The position numbers and the translations under genes are program-made. A stretch of DNA of 64,000 bases, taken from the NCBI GenBank assembly GCA_900637275.1, contig LR134362.1, positions 1,674,001 to 1,738,000 of the forward strand. The letters are read 5' to 3'. Below, one piece after another: positions 8,843-18,604 of this stretch. Position 1 is the stretch's first letter. The number at the start of each line of letters is the position of its first letter. Under the pieces are notes generated by a model. The model was not told the DNA's origin. It was given only the letters and a program-made list of their open reading frames with translations, and searched no databases. The stretch is from [Pasteurella] aerogenes (GTDB lineage: Bacteria > Pseudomonadota > Gammaproteobacteria > Enterobacterales > Pasteurellaceae).

Positions 8843-9535
8843 ATGAAAAAACATGGTGAACACCATTTAAGTCACCGTAGCAATTGGTTGAGAGCAAGCG
8901 TACTTGGTGCGAATGACGGATTAATTTCTACCGCGAGTTTAATGACTGGTATGGTAGCAGCACAGCCGGAATTTAACACACTCTTATTAACTGGCATATC
9001 CGCCTTAGTCGGTGGCGCTATTTCCATGGCGGCTGGCGAATATGTTTCCGTATCCAGCCAAGCGGATACAGAAAAAGCGGATATGGAAATGGAACGTCGT
9101 GAATTAGCACTTCACCCCGAAGAAGAATTAAAAGAACTCACTACGATTTACCAAGATAGAGGACTGACACCTGAATTAGCCCATGAAGTAGCAAAACAAT
9201 TGACGGCACACAATGCGCTTGATGCGCATATGCGCGATGAAATTAGCATTTCGGAAGAATCCTTCGCCAATCCATTACAAGCCGCCTTTTCTTCCGCCGC
9301 CTCTTTTGCTATAGGAGCTGCGATTCCCATCTTGGTGATCTTACTTTTACCGCTGAATACCTTACTTGTCGCGCTGATTATCTCAACGCTTATCGGACTT
9401 GGTTTGCTCGGCTATATTTCTGCTAAACTTGGTGGCGCACCAATTCGTCCGGCAGTTATGCGTATTTTAATCTGGGGTGTTATTGCCATGGGGGTCACGG
9501 GTATTATCGGAAAACTCGTCGGTGTCACCGTGTAA
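8843..9535 (+). CDS. VIT1/CCC1-family iron/manganese transporter
   Basis: The 230-residue inner-membrane protein has the VIT family layout. An N-terminal HLSHRSNWLRASVLGANDGL segment leads into the first membrane helix, with GGAISMAAGEYVSVSSQAD near residues 57-75. A soluble acidic metal-binding loop (about residues 77-140) follows, then three C-terminal hydrophobic segments from about residue 150. Family members move Fe2+ or Mn2+ out of the cytoplasm. A clear AAGGAATACC ribosome-binding site precedes the ATG. It follows glnA but is separated by a terminator, so it is probably transcribed alone. Confidence 0.88.
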   Translation: MKKHGEHHLSHRSNWLRASVLGANDGLISTASLMTGMVAAQPEFNTLLLTGISALVGGAISMAAGEYVSVSSQADTEKADMEMERRELALHPEEELKELTTIYQDRGLTPELAHEVAKQLTAHNALDAHMRDEISISEESFANPLQAAFSSAASFAIGAAIPILVILLLPLNTLLVALIISTLIGLGLLGYISAKLGGAPIRPAVMRILIWGVIAMGVTGIIGKLVGVTV

Positions 9536-9567
9536 ATAGCAAACATTCTTATTTTCTCATAATTCAT

Positions 9568-9594
9568 AGCCTATCAAATTAGATAGGCTTTTTT
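9568..9594 (+). terminator. Terminator after the VIT-family gene
   Basis: AGCCTATC pairs with GATAGGCT around a 6-base loop and is followed by six T residues. The next 196 bases, up to asnB, are very A+T-rich and contain no gene I can support; the asnB promoter should be there. Confidence 0.8.
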
Positions 9595-9790
9595 ATTGTT
9601 GATTTTAATTTTTTTATAAAAAATTACCTATTTTATTATATAAACACGAATATAATGATAATTTATTTAAATTTGATATATAAATATATTGAATTTAATA
9701 AATAATATGTTATATTTATCTCAAATCATTAAACGATTTCTAATCATTTAATTAAATTTATTGAAAATTTCTATTTTTTAGGGAAATATT

Positions 9791-11371
9791 ATGTGCGGAT
9801 TTATTTTTTCATCATCTTTACCATCAGATGCTTTAAAACAAGGATTTGAAACCCTAACTCATCGCGGTCCAGATCATCAAAGCCTTACCACTGAATATGG
9901 TTGCACTTGGGGCTTTCATCGCCTGTCTATTATGGATTTAAGTGACAAAGGCAACCAACCGTTCCAACATTATGGCGTACAATTGGTATGTAATGGTGAA
10001 ATTTATAACTATCAACAACTCAGAACCTTGTTAGAAAGCGGTTACACATTCCATTCCGGCAGCGATTGCGAAGTTTTAATTCCCCTTTATGAGCGCATGG
10101 GCATTGAAATCATGATGAAAATGCTGGATGCAGAATTTGCGTTAGTTTTAATGGATAGCAAAACCGGACAAATTTATGCCGGACGGGATCCAATGGGCAT
10201 TCGCCCAATGTTTTATGGTTATGACAAACAAACCGGCGGTATTGCGTTTGCTTCTGAAGCCAAAGCCTTAGTGCCATTTTGCCGCGACGTTACGCCATTC
10301 CCGCCGGGACATTATTATGCTGATGGCGAATTTATTTGCTACAACGATTTGGCGGATCCAAAAATGGTAGTAGAACAAGATGTTGATACTATCGCCCAGC
10401 ATTTACGCCACAAATTGGAAGCGGGTGTCATTAAACGCTTAAGCGCTGATGCGCCACTCGGTTTCTTATTAAGCGGTGGTTTGGATTCCTCTTTAGTTTG
10501 TGCCATTGCGCAAAAACATTTGGATAAGCCGATTAAAACCTTTGCAATCGGTATGGATACGGATCCAATTGATCTCAAATATGCCAAAGAAGTAGCTGAT
10601 TTTTTAGGCACAGAACATACTGAAGTGATCATGACCAAAGAAGATGTGCTAGACGCCGTGGAAAAGGTCATTTGGCATTTGGAAACTTGGGATATTACTA
10701 CCGTGCGCGCCAGTATCGGGATGTATTTAGTGTGTAAATATATCCGTCAGCATACAGATTTAAAAGTCTTATTAACCGGGGAAGTCAGTGACGAGATTTT
10801 TGGTTACAAATATACTGATTTCGCACCAAACGCCGCCGAATTCCAAAAAGAAGCGCAAAAACGTATTCGTGAACTTTATATGTATGACGTATTGCGCGCA
10901 GACCGTTGTTTAGCTGCACATTCTTTAGAAGCTCGTGTTCCATTCAGCGATATTGATTTTGTGGATTATGCCATGAGCATCAACCCAGAACGCAAAATGA
11001 ATGTATATAACAAAGGGAAATATTTGCTGCGCAAAGCCTTTGAAGGATTAAACTATTTGCCGGATAGCATTTTATATCGCGAAAAAGCGGCATTTAGCGA
11101 TGCGGTAGGACATTCAATGGTGGATTATCTAAAAGCATTCGCCGAAACGCAATATTCGGATAGCGATTTGGCGGATGCCAAAAATAAATATCCGTATGGC
11201 ACGCCATTTACCAAAGAATCCTTGCTTTACCGCGACATCTTTGAAAAATTCTACCCGGGTCAAGCACACTGGATCAAAGATTTCTGGATGCCAAATAAAG
11301 AATGGCAAGGCTGCAACGTCAACGACCCAAGCGCCCGCGTCCTCGGCAACTATGGCGACAGCGGCAAATAA
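9791..11371 (+). CDS. asnB: Asparagine synthetase B (glutamine-hydrolysing)
   Basis: The 526-residue protein starts MCGFIF, so Cys2 is the glutamine amidotransferase nucleophile once Met1 is removed. The N-terminal class II amidotransferase domain (THRGPDHQS, CNGEIYN) is followed by a synthetase domain with the ATP-pyrophosphatase loop SGGLDSSLV near residue 230 and LTGEVSDEIFGY near residue 330. It converts aspartate, glutamine and ATP to asparagine. It is somewhat shorter than E. coli AsnB (554 residues) but complete. An AGGGAAAT ribosome-binding site and the Cys2 requirement fix the start. Confidence 0.96.
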   Translation: MCGFIFSSSLPSDALKQGFETLTHRGPDHQSLTTEYGCTWGFHRLSIMDLSDKGNQPFQHYGVQLVCNGEIYNYQQLRTLLESGYTFHSGSDCEVLIPLYERMGIEIMMKMLDAEFALVLMDSKTGQIYAGRDPMGIRPMFYGYDKQTGGIAFASEAKALVPFCRDVTPFPPGHYYADGEFICYNDLADPKMVVEQDVDTIAQHLRHKLEAGVIKRLSADAPLGFLLSGGLDSSLVCAIAQKHLDKPIKTFAIGMDTDPIDLKYAKEVADFLGTEHTEVIMTKEDVLDAVEKVIWHLETWDITTVRASIGMYLVCKYIRQHTDLKVLLTGEVSDEIFGYKYTDFAPNAAEFQKEAQKRIRELYMYDVLRADRCLAAHSLEARVPFSDIDFVDYAMSINPERKMNVYNKGKYLLRKAFEGLNYLPDSILYREKAAFSDAVGHSMVDYLKAFAETQYSDSDLADAKNKYPYGTPFTKESLLYRDIFEKFYPGQAHWIKDFWMPNKEWQGCNVNDPSARVLGNYGDSGK

Positions 11372-11382
11372 CCTCTCATCTT

Positions 11383-11415
11383 AACAGTTACCGAAATCTT
11401 CGGTAACTGTTTTTA
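11383..11415 (+). terminator. Terminator after asnB
   Basis: AACAGTTACCGAA pairs with TTCGGTAACTGTT (13 bp) around a 3-base loop and is followed by a T run. It is a strong intrinsic terminator. Confidence 0.85.
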
Positions 11416-11675
11416 CTTAAATGCGCGTTAATAAAAACGAGTAAAAAATCGACCGCACTTTTACCCTACATCAAGATAACCAAGCAATATTTAGAATAAT
11501 TCTCAATAAAAACAACCGCACTTCCTTCTAATCCTTTATAAGTAGTGTTTTTTAGCTAGATCAATAAAACCTCAGATTATATGAAATCTTGATTGTATTC
11601 TGACATGAAAGTTTTACTATTAGCTACGTTAATAACCGACTATTTTACTTAGTTATTTTTATAAGGAGTGATTCT
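11416..11675 (+). promoter_or_regulatory. hcp upstream region
   Basis: No gene is seen here. It holds degenerate uptake-signal-like bases near 11452 and 11515, and half-sites for FNR (ATCAA at 11560-11564, preceded by an imperfect TTTAG, and TTGAT near 11589). ATAAGGAG just before the hcp ATG is a strong ribosome-binding site. FNR control of hcp is common, but neither half-site pairs into a full TTGAT-N4-ATCAA box. Confidence 0.3.
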
Positions 11676-13328
11676 ATGTACTGTATTCAATGTGAACAAA
11701 CTGCGCGTACCCCGGTTGGAAACGGTTGTAGCTATGCGCAAGGGATGTGTGGTAAAACCGCGGAAACTTCAGATTTACAAGATTTATTAGTTGCAGTATT
11801 ACAAAGCCTTTCTGCTTGGGCGTTACAAGCCAGAGATTTAGCAATTATCGATAACGAAATTGACGCCTTTACTGCACAAGCCTTTTTCTCAACTTTAACC
11901 AACGTTAACTTTGACTCACAACGTATTATCGAATACGCACAACAAGCACAACAATACCGTGACGATTTGATTCAGCGTTGCCGCGCAGTAAATTTCAGCA
12001 TTGATGTCAATCACCCATTAGCACATTTAAAATTAAATGGCAGCAGCATCGCTGAATTAACCAAACAAGCGGAAGATTTCGCGTTAAATATTGACCGCGC
12101 CGAAATCGGTGAAGATTTACATGGTGTGCGTATGCTCTGTTTATATGGCTTAAAAGGCGCTGCAGCCTACATGGAACACGCTCACGTATTAGGGCAATTT
12201 GACAATGAAGTTTATCGTCAATTCCACCATTACATGGCATGGTTAGGGACTCAACCAAGCAACCTTGACGAATTACTCGCCAACGCCATGGGTATCGGTA
12301 ACATGAACTTCCAAGTCATGGCGTTATTAGACAAAGGCGAAACCGCCGCTTTCGGCAATCCGGTTCCAGCAACAGTTAACGTTAAACCGGTAGCGGGTAA
12401 ATGTATCTTGATTTCTGGTCACGATCTAAAAGACTTAAAAGCGTTATTGGAACAAACTGAAGGTACCGGCATCAATGTTTATACACATGGTGAAATGTTA
12501 CCCGCACATGGTTATCCAGAATTAAAAAAATACAGCCACTTGGTAGGTAACTATGGTAGCGGTTGGCAAAATCAACAAAAAGAATTTGCTAAATTCCCGG
12601 GGCCAATCATCATGACCTCAAACTGTATTATCGATCCAAACGTGGGCAATTATGCCGATCGCATTTTCACTCGTAGCATCGTCGGCTGGCCGGGCGTGGC
12701 GCACTTAGACGACCGCGATTTCAGCCAAGTCATCGCCAAAGCGCAAGAAATGGCAGGTTTCCCATACAGCGAATTAGAACATCAAATCACTGTTGGTTTT
12801 GGTCGTCAAACCTTATTAGATGCCTCTGATGCGGTTATCAATTTAGTGGCAGAGAAAAAATTACGCCATGTGTTCTTAGTGGGCGGTTGTGACGGTAGCA
12901 AAGGTGAACGTAGCTACTACACCGATTTTGCGCGCCAAGTACCGGCAGATTGTGCAATTTTAACCTTAGGTTGTGGTAAATATCGTTTCAATAAATTAGA
13001 TTTCGGCACCATCGATGGCTTACCGCGTTTATTGGATGTTGGTCAATGTAACGACGCGTACTCCGCCATTATGCTGGCAGTTAACTTGTCACAAAAATTA
13101 GGCATCGGCGTTAACGAATTACCGCTGACCTTGGTACTTTCTTGGTTTGAACAAAAAGCGATCGTGATTTTATTAACCCTATTAGCATTGGGCGTAAAAA
13201 ATATTTACACAGGTCCAACTGCGCCGGCGTTCTTAACCGACAATGTAATGGCGTTACTTAACGAAAAATTTGGCTTAAAAGGTTTAACTACGCCTGAACA
13301 AGATATGGCAGAAGCATTAGCTAAATAA
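11676..13328 (+). CDS. hcp: Hydroxylamine reductase / hybrid-cluster protein
   Basis: The 550-residue cytoplasmic protein has the enterobacterial-class N-terminal cluster motif C-x2-C-x11-C-x6-C (Cys3, Cys6, Cys18, Cys25). The hybrid-cluster ligands come from the later TSNCIIDP, GGCDGSKGERSYYTDFA and LGCGKYRFNK segments. Hcp reduces NO and hydroxylamine under anaerobic nitrosative stress. It is followed by hcr, its NADH oxidoreductase, 82 bp downstream. An inverted pair of uptake signals lies in the gap and may reduce hcr expression relative to hcp. Confidence 0.97.
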   Translation: MYCIQCEQTARTPVGNGCSYAQGMCGKTAETSDLQDLLVAVLQSLSAWALQARDLAIIDNEIDAFTAQAFFSTLTNVNFDSQRIIEYAQQAQQYRDDLIQRCRAVNFSIDVNHPLAHLKLNGSSIAELTKQAEDFALNIDRAEIGEDLHGVRMLCLYGLKGAAAYMEHAHVLGQFDNEVYRQFHHYMAWLGTQPSNLDELLANAMGIGNMNFQVMALLDKGETAAFGNPVPATVNVKPVAGKCILISGHDLKDLKALLEQTEGTGINVYTHGEMLPAHGYPELKKYSHLVGNYGSGWQNQQKEFAKFPGPIIMTSNCIIDPNVGNYADRIFTRSIVGWPGVAHLDDRDFSQVIAKAQEMAGFPYSELEHQITVGFGRQTLLDASDAVINLVAEKKLRHVFLVGGCDGSKGERSYYTDFARQVPADCAILTLGCGKYRFNKLDFGTIDGLPRLLDVGQCNDAYSAIMLAVNLSQKLGIGVNELPLTLVLSWFEQKAIVILLTLLALGVKNIYTGPTAPAFLTDNVMALLNEKFGLKGLTTPEQDMAEALAK

Positions 13329-13339
13329 TCAGTATCATG

Positions 13340-13397
13340 AAAGTGCGGTTGTTTTTTCGCGAATTTTTAAAACTTGCGCAAAAATGACCGCACTTTT
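13340..13397. repeat. Inverted uptake signal pair between hcp and hcr
   Basis: AAAGTGCGGT at 13340-13349 and ACCGCACTTT at 13387-13396 face each other across 37 bases. They can form a 10-bp stem with a T run after it. In Pasteurellaceae such pairs serve as both uptake sites and terminators. Here the pair is inside an operon, and the second copy ends about 14 bases before the hcr start. Confidence 0.75.
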
Positions 13398-13410
13398 TCT
13401 AGGAGTCATT

Positions 13411-14433
13411 ATGTCAAGTCCAAACCCACTTTGTTTGAATGAAATGCAAGTACACGCCATCACACAAGAAACTGATGACGTTTTTACCCTCGAATTAATC
13501 GCGCAAGATTATTATCCCTACGAACCGGGACAATATGCACTGGTCAGCATTAAAAATACGCCGAATATCGTGCGCGCCTACACGCTATCTTCCACGCCCG
13601 GACTTAGCCGCTTTGTCACGCTAACCGTGCGTCGCATTCCAAATGGTATCGGATCCACCTGGATCACATCGGAAGTTAAGGTTGGCGATAACCTGTGGTT
13701 ATCCGATCCCATGGGCGAATTTACTTGTGCCAAAATCCAAGCAGATAATTATTTCTTGGTTGCCGGCGGCTGCGGCGTAACACCGATTATTTCTATGGCG
13801 CGCTGGTTGCTTGTTAATCGCCCGAATGTCAACGTGCGCATTTTATACAGTGTACATTCGCCAAAAGATGTCATTTTCAAACGCGAATGGCAGCAATTGC
13901 AACAACAATATCCGCAATTGAAACTGTTTATGAACGCCACCACCGATTTGGAGGATGGTTTTATCGCCGGGCGAATTAGCCCAGATATGTTGGCAGAACT
14001 GGTACCGAATATCGCCGATTATACGGTGTTAACCTGCGGTCCTGAAAGCTATATGAAAGATCTGCAAGTGATGACAGAAAGCCTTGGGGTACCCAAAGAA
14101 CGTTTCTTCTTTGAACAATTCCACTCCTCGGCAGAAAACTGCTTAGTCGATAGCAGCAAGCGCTTAACGTTAAGCATTACCAACCCGGTTCCCCAAACCT
14201 TCTCCGTACCGGTTGGCATGACCTTACTGGCGGCATTAGAAGAAAATAAACAGCCCATCATCGCCGCCTGCCGCAGCGGAAGTTGCGGTTCTTGCAAAAC
14301 CAAAGTCATCAGTGGCGACTACGAAACCACCAGCCAAGTTGGTTTAACTGAACAAGAAATTGCACAAGGCTACGTTCTCGCCTGTAGTTGCCAATTAAAA
14401 GGCAATATCAGCGTGGATTTATTGCCGGATTAA
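13411..14433 (+). CDS. hcr: NADH oxidoreductase Hcr (partner of Hcp)
   Basis: The 340-residue protein passes electrons from NADH through FAD and a [2Fe-2S] cluster to Hcp. The FAD-binding RAYTLSST segment lies near residue 50, the nucleotide-binding GGCGVTPIISMARW near residue 117, and the C-terminal ferredoxin domain has CRSGSCGSC near residue 290 and a final CSC. The ATG at 13411 was chosen because AGGAG lies just upstream. An in-frame ATG at 13384 is part of an uptake signal and lacks a ribosome-binding site. Confidence 0.93.
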   Translation: MSSPNPLCLNEMQVHAITQETDDVFTLELIAQDYYPYEPGQYALVSIKNTPNIVRAYTLSSTPGLSRFVTLTVRRIPNGIGSTWITSEVKVGDNLWLSDPMGEFTCAKIQADNYFLVAGGCGVTPIISMARWLLVNRPNVNVRILYSVHSPKDVIFKREWQQLQQQYPQLKLFMNATTDLEDGFIAGRISPDMLAELVPNIADYTVLTCGPESYMKDLQVMTESLGVPKERFFFEQFHSSAENCLVDSSKRLTLSITNPVPQTFSVPVGMTLLAALEENKQPIIAACRSGSCGSCKTKVISGDYETTSQVGLTEQEIAQGYVLACSCQLKGNISVDLLPD

Positions 14434-14444
14434 TGCGATAAATA

Positions 14445-14476
14445 AAAAAGGGCGAGCGATTAACTCGTCCCTTTTT
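14445..14476. terminator. Bidirectional terminator between hcr and ttrA
   Basis: AAAAAGGGCGAG pairs with CTCGTCCCTTTTT (one bulged base) around a 7-base loop. It has A and T runs outside and serves the convergent hcr and ttrA. Confidence 0.75.
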
Positions 14477-14492
14477 AATCATTTATCATCGG

Positions 14493-17400
14493 CTAAAGGC
14501 GTTCTACTTTGGCTGGAAGCCCTTGACGAACACAAGACCCGCAAACCCAATCTTCCCATGAAGATTGAATTTCTTTCGTATCATCTAATAGCCCAAAATC
14601 ATTAATATTAATGCCGCGTTTAATTTGCTCATGCCCCGGGATCGTCACGCCATTGATCGTATAACTTTGTGCGCCAAGTTGTTTATGTCCATAACCATGC
14701 TCTATCATCACCGTTCCCGGCATCACGCCATCAATCAACATAATTTGCACTTGCAAGCTATGCGTTGGTGTGCTTAATTTCACGACATCACCATGCAAAA
14801 TCCCTTTACGTGCTGCATCTTCGCGGTTCATCGCCACGATTCCTTCCGGTTTAATGCTGTGTAGTCGCAATAGTGGCGCGGTAATACTGCTCATCAAATT
14901 GGATTTAAACGAAATAAGTTTAAAATCCCATTCTTGATGAGGATAACGCGCTTCTAATAAGGTTCCATCGGCAAAACGTGCCGGCATATAGGTTGGGCAT
15001 CCCACATAATGCGATCCGTCGCTATGATGTCGTGCCTTAGCCGCGGTTTCATTCCAGATTTGTAGGCATTTTGTCCATTTAAATGCCATATTCTCGCCGT
15101 CCCAAGCGCTGTCATAAGAAGAAAAGCGCCCGCCTTTACAATAAATATTTGCAGCTTTTAACACTTCTTCCGATTTCAATACGCGCTCTAAATCGCCCCT
15201 CAAACGTTCCACCCCCGTCATCAACATCTCTTGTGCTTCCGCATCCGGCACAGGATCGGCATTGAATGCAATATTCGCCGCGGCTCTTAGGAAGAAATCT
15301 TCAGGACGGTGGAGTGCATAATGATTTCCGTCCATATCGCTAATGGCACTTTCGCCAAATCCTGGCAAGTTCATCGTTTTCGCTAAGGCAATGATAAAGG
15401 TTTCCATACTAATGGTTTGTCCATCCGTCGTTTTTGCATTCGGCGATGTGACGACCGGCCAGCGTGCGGTATTCGCTTTCATTGGCACGCCCGCCCAAGG
15501 CGAGCTAAAACCCCAACTTTCAAAATTATGAGTGTCCGGTATGATATAATCCGCCAGCGCGGTGGTTTCGTTAATAAACGCATCAATGGCGATAAATAAC
15601 GGTAATACGTTTGGATCTTTTAAGCGCTCAACCAGCAACGTTTGCGCACCAGCTAACCCGTAAACCGGATTAGTCATATGACAAATCCACGCTTTTAGTG
15701 GATAAGGATAGCCTTGTAATGCGGATCCCAACATTTCTGTCATCTGCCCGCCAGTAAACGGGAACCAGCTACCTCGTGCAGGATAAGGATTTTCACCTTT
15801 TGCTACTTTTTGTTGATATTCACTGGAATTTTCATAGGCTTTTTTACTACGCGCCAAATTCGTCCCTGTCGCTTTCACTTGACCGGCAAAAGTGCCTAAA
15901 TGATAACGGGGACCATCACCAAAATCTTTAAATTTCCCCGCACTCACACTCATTCCGCCCTTACGATTCATATTTCCCACCATGGCATTTAGCAATAAAA
16001 TTGCCCAACTGGTATAAAATCCCGTACTGTGCATTGTTCCGCCATGTGTAATCGCACAAGCACGATGACCATAAGAAGTGAATTCTTTGGCTAAATTTTC
16101 AATCACCGCTACAGGTACACCACAAATATCGGCATATTCTTCCATTCCATGTTCATTGCAAGCCTCTTTGAGCAACATCATGGCAGATTTGACCCGCACT
16201 TGCTCACCATTTTTTAATGACACAATGCGCTCCACAAACAATTCCGCTTGCGCCGATTGTTTGGTGCTCATCAATTCACCGCTCACATCTTGTACGATAA
16301 AATAATGCTCAATCACCTTATCATCCGGATTAATTTCCGCATCTTCAAGATCCGTTAACCGCAACGCTTGACCGTAGTTTGGATGCTGCGGTTCAACAAT
16401 AAATAAATGTGCGGCATTGCTATAACTCGGATAACCCGCTTGTTGTGCCGCGCTTAGACTCGGACGAGAAAGATAATCTTGATTAAAGCGTTGCTGCTCA
16501 AGAATCCAACGCAACATTGCCATCACCAAGGCGAGATCCTCTCCCGTTTTAATCGGAATCCAGCGATTATTTTGCGTAGCGTGCGTAGAGGTCAATTCAA
16601 GACGCGGCGATACGACGACATAATCAAACGCACTATCATCACTTCGACGTTTGGCAAGTTGGCGTGCTTGACGCTTGAAAGGATTACCTGATTGTGCCGG
16701 TGAGGTACCGATAAATAAAATAAATTCACTATGATCCCAATCCGGTTTGGCATGAGGATTACTGAAATCATTCATAAATGCGCCGGAACCACAGCGATAA
16801 GATGCCCCGCAATATGAACCGTGACTATCAAAATTTAAAGTACCAAAACTTTTTGTTGCAAAACGTTGTAGCAGCGGTTGGCGCCCTTCCGGTCCCGCAA
16901 AGGTCACCAATAATTGATTGGCTTTAGGACCATAATCAGGATTCTGAGGATCCACAAGATCAGTAAGATTGCGAATGGCATTCAGCCCATCAATATGCCC
17001 TTCACCAAATAAATCGCCACCATGAACCACTTCTGCGATCAATTGCTCAAAACTAATCGTTTGCCATTTTCCCTCACCACGTTTTCCAACGCGCTTGAGC
17101 GGTTGCGTAATACGATACGGACTATTAATTCCTTCCAAAAATGCCGCCCCTCGAGCGCAAGCGGTCGAACGATGTTCTAAACCTTGTTCACCACTTAACA
17201 TGATTTCCGATTGACTTATCGGGGTATTAAAATCTAAAAAGCGATCGGCAGATAACGGATGATACGGATTGCCAGCAATACGTAACACTTTATTATTTTT
17301 TAAATCAACTCTCGCCCGTACACCACATAATGTCCAACATCCCATACATTGCGTATTGCACACGACCTGATCAGGATTGGAAATGAGTTTTCCCTCCTTA

Positions 17401-17579
17401 ACCTGATATTCTGGCGTTAATGAATTCGCCGCAATGGCATCCTGCGTAGGTTCACCAGAACTACCGTGACTTATTCCTTTACCAATTTCATAAATTTTAG
17501 GTGCATATCCCGCCCCAAACGCGGCAGCGCCGCCTGCAGCTAAGCCGATTTTCAGTAAATTACGACGTTGATTATTCAT
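14493..17579 (-). CDS. ttrA: Tetrathionate reductase subunit A (molybdopterin catalytic subunit)
   Basis: The protein has about 1028 residues and is the large molybdopterin-guanine-dinucleotide subunit of tetrathionate reductase, which reduces tetrathionate to thiosulfate in the periplasm. The N-terminus has a twin-arginine signal, QRRNLLKIG, followed by a hydrophobic AAGGAAAFGAG stretch. The [4Fe-4S] motif CNTQCMGCWTLC lies near residue 75. The Tat signal is why I start at 17579 and not at the in-frame ATG 33 bases upstream. GGAGG precedes the chosen ATG, which overlaps the end of ttrC by 8 bases. Gene order ttrB-ttrC-ttrA is as in Salmonella. Confidence 0.93.
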   Translation of the reverse strand: MNNQRRNLLKIGLAAGGAAAFGAGYAPKIYEIGKGISHGSSGEPTQDAIAANSLTPEYQVKEGKLISNPDQVVCNTQCMGCWTLCGVRARVDLKNNKVLRIAGNPYHPLSADRFLDFNTPISQSEIMLSGEQGLEHRSTACARGAAFLEGINSPYRITQPLKRVGKRGEGKWQTISFEQLIAEVVHGGDLFGEGHIDGLNAIRNLTDLVDPQNPDYGPKANQLLVTFAGPEGRQPLLQRFATKSFGTLNFDSHGSYCGASYRCGSGAFMNDFSNPHAKPDWDHSEFILFIGTSPAQSGNPFKRQARQLAKRRSDDSAFDYVVVSPRLELTSTHATQNNRWIPIKTGEDLALVMAMLRWILEQQRFNQDYLSRPSLSAAQQAGYPSYSNAAHLFIVEPQHPNYGQALRLTDLEDAEINPDDKVIEHYFIVQDVSGELMSTKQSAQAELFVERIVSLKNGEQVRVKSAMMLLKEACNEHGMEEYADICGVPVAVIENLAKEFTSYGHRACAITHGGTMHSTGFYTSWAILLLNAMVGNMNRKGGMSVSAGKFKDFGDGPRYHLGTFAGQVKATGTNLARSKKAYENSSEYQQKVAKGENPYPARGSWFPFTGGQMTEMLGSALQGYPYPLKAWICHMTNPVYGLAGAQTLLVERLKDPNVLPLFIAIDAFINETTALADYIIPDTHNFESWGFSSPWAGVPMKANTARWPVVTSPNAKTTDGQTISMETFIIALAKTMNLPGFGESAISDMDGNHYALHRPEDFFLRAAANIAFNADPVPDAEAQEMLMTGVERLRGDLERVLKSEEVLKAANIYCKGGRFSSYDSAWDGENMAFKWTKCLQIWNETAAKARHHSDGSHYVGCPTYMPARFADGTLLEARYPHQEWDFKLISFKSNLMSSITAPLLRLHSIKPEGIVAMNREDAARKGILHGDVVKLSTPTHSLQVQIMLIDGVMPGTVMIEHGYGHKQLGAQSYTINGVTIPGHEQIKRGININDFGLLDDTKEIQSSWEDWVCGSCVRQGLPAKVERL

Positions 17580-18603
17580 GATATGCCTCCTCTTGCACGG
17601 TAAAAAGTACACTGTATAAGTGCCAAATCATCACACCTAGCAATAAACTTAAACCAAATACAGCCAAAATCCCTAAGCCGCCATCCGTATGTCCCCACAT
17701 AAAATCATAATCATTTTGCACCGCACTTGTCTTAGCAATGACCTGTCCTTGCATCACTAAAATCCAACGCACACACCATGTTATTGCCAGAGAGCAAACT
17801 AAGGTTAACAGAGATAATTTCGCTATAATGCTGGAAAATAGCGCCAACGTAATTAAGCCAAACAAGCCATATAGCCATGGCTTGGCATTAAGAAAGAGTT
17901 GCGCGATAGCTTGTTGGGTAACGGAAGATGAAAAATAAAACCCGCACAATGTTGCTAACAACCCAAGTAAACTAAATTGTGCTAAACGAGCTAACCAAAC
18001 CGGCGCCTGTTGTTTGGCAAATTGCACAAACATGAATTTACTTAAATACACACTAGTAGGCAAAGTACTAAACAACATTAACGGAAATAACCAATAGGTT
18101 TGCCACAAAGCACGTCCGGTATTGTAAGTTTCCATCACCGTATAAACTAACAGTCCAATCGCACTTAAAAGCGAACTGAAACGCGCAACGGTTAATAGGT
18201 TCTGATGTAAAAACAATCGATTTTTCAGCCACTTTAACCAAAACGGTAGCGATTTGGTGGTGCAATGTTGTGCCAATAAACAAAGAAAATAGCCCACAAT
18301 CGATAAACTAAACCAAGGCAGTAAAATTGCGCCCCATGCCATCCATGACCACCAAGCAAATCCGCTATAAAAATGTAATACTCGTGCCGGTTGATGCAAG
18401 TCGGCGGTTAATGCAATAGGCGCCACCAAGCCAGTAATTAAAGCGATACTGACCCCCATCAACTCTATTTTGGGTTGCCGCGCCACCCACAATAATCCCG
18501 CGCAAAACACCGCGCAAAACGCAATACCAATAAAGAAAAAATAACTCACACTCCATGGCAACCAAGTAATCGGCTGCATCTCTACTAAAATCTCGCTAAT
18601 CAT
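17572..18603 (-). CDS. ttrC: Tetrathionate reductase subunit C (membrane quinol dehydrogenase)
   Basis: The 343-residue protein is almost entirely hydrophobic, with about eight or nine membrane segments, typical of NrfD/TtrC anchor subunits. It oxidises menaquinol and passes electrons to TtrB and TtrA. The N-terminal EMQPITWLPWSVSYFFFIG and the later RVLHFYSGFAWWSWMAWG segments fit the family. Its ATG is at 18603, one base after the ttrB stop codon ends at 18605, and its 3' end overlaps ttrA, so ttrBCA is one transcription unit. Confidence 0.9.
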   Translation of the reverse strand: MISEILVEMQPITWLPWSVSYFFFIGIAFCAVFCAGLLWVARQPKIELMGVSIALITGLVAPIALTADLHQPARVLHFYSGFAWWSWMAWGAILLPWFSLSIVGYFLCLLAQHCTTKSLPFWLKWLKNRLFLHQNLLTVARFSSLLSAIGLLVYTVMETYNTGRALWQTYWLFPLMLFSTLPTSVYLSKFMFVQFAKQQAPVWLARLAQFSLLGLLATLCGFYFSSSVTQQAIAQLFLNAKPWLYGLFGLITLALFSSIIAKLSLLTLVCSLAITWCVRWILVMQGQVIAKTSAVQNDYDFMWGHTDGGLGILAVFGLSLLLGVMIWHLYSVLFTVQEEAYHE

Positions 18604-18604
18604 C

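Noticed and set aside
11550..11600. FNR box upstream of hcp
   Set aside because: Only half-sites (ATCAA, TTGAT) are present and neither is correctly paired; listed as an uncertain region only.
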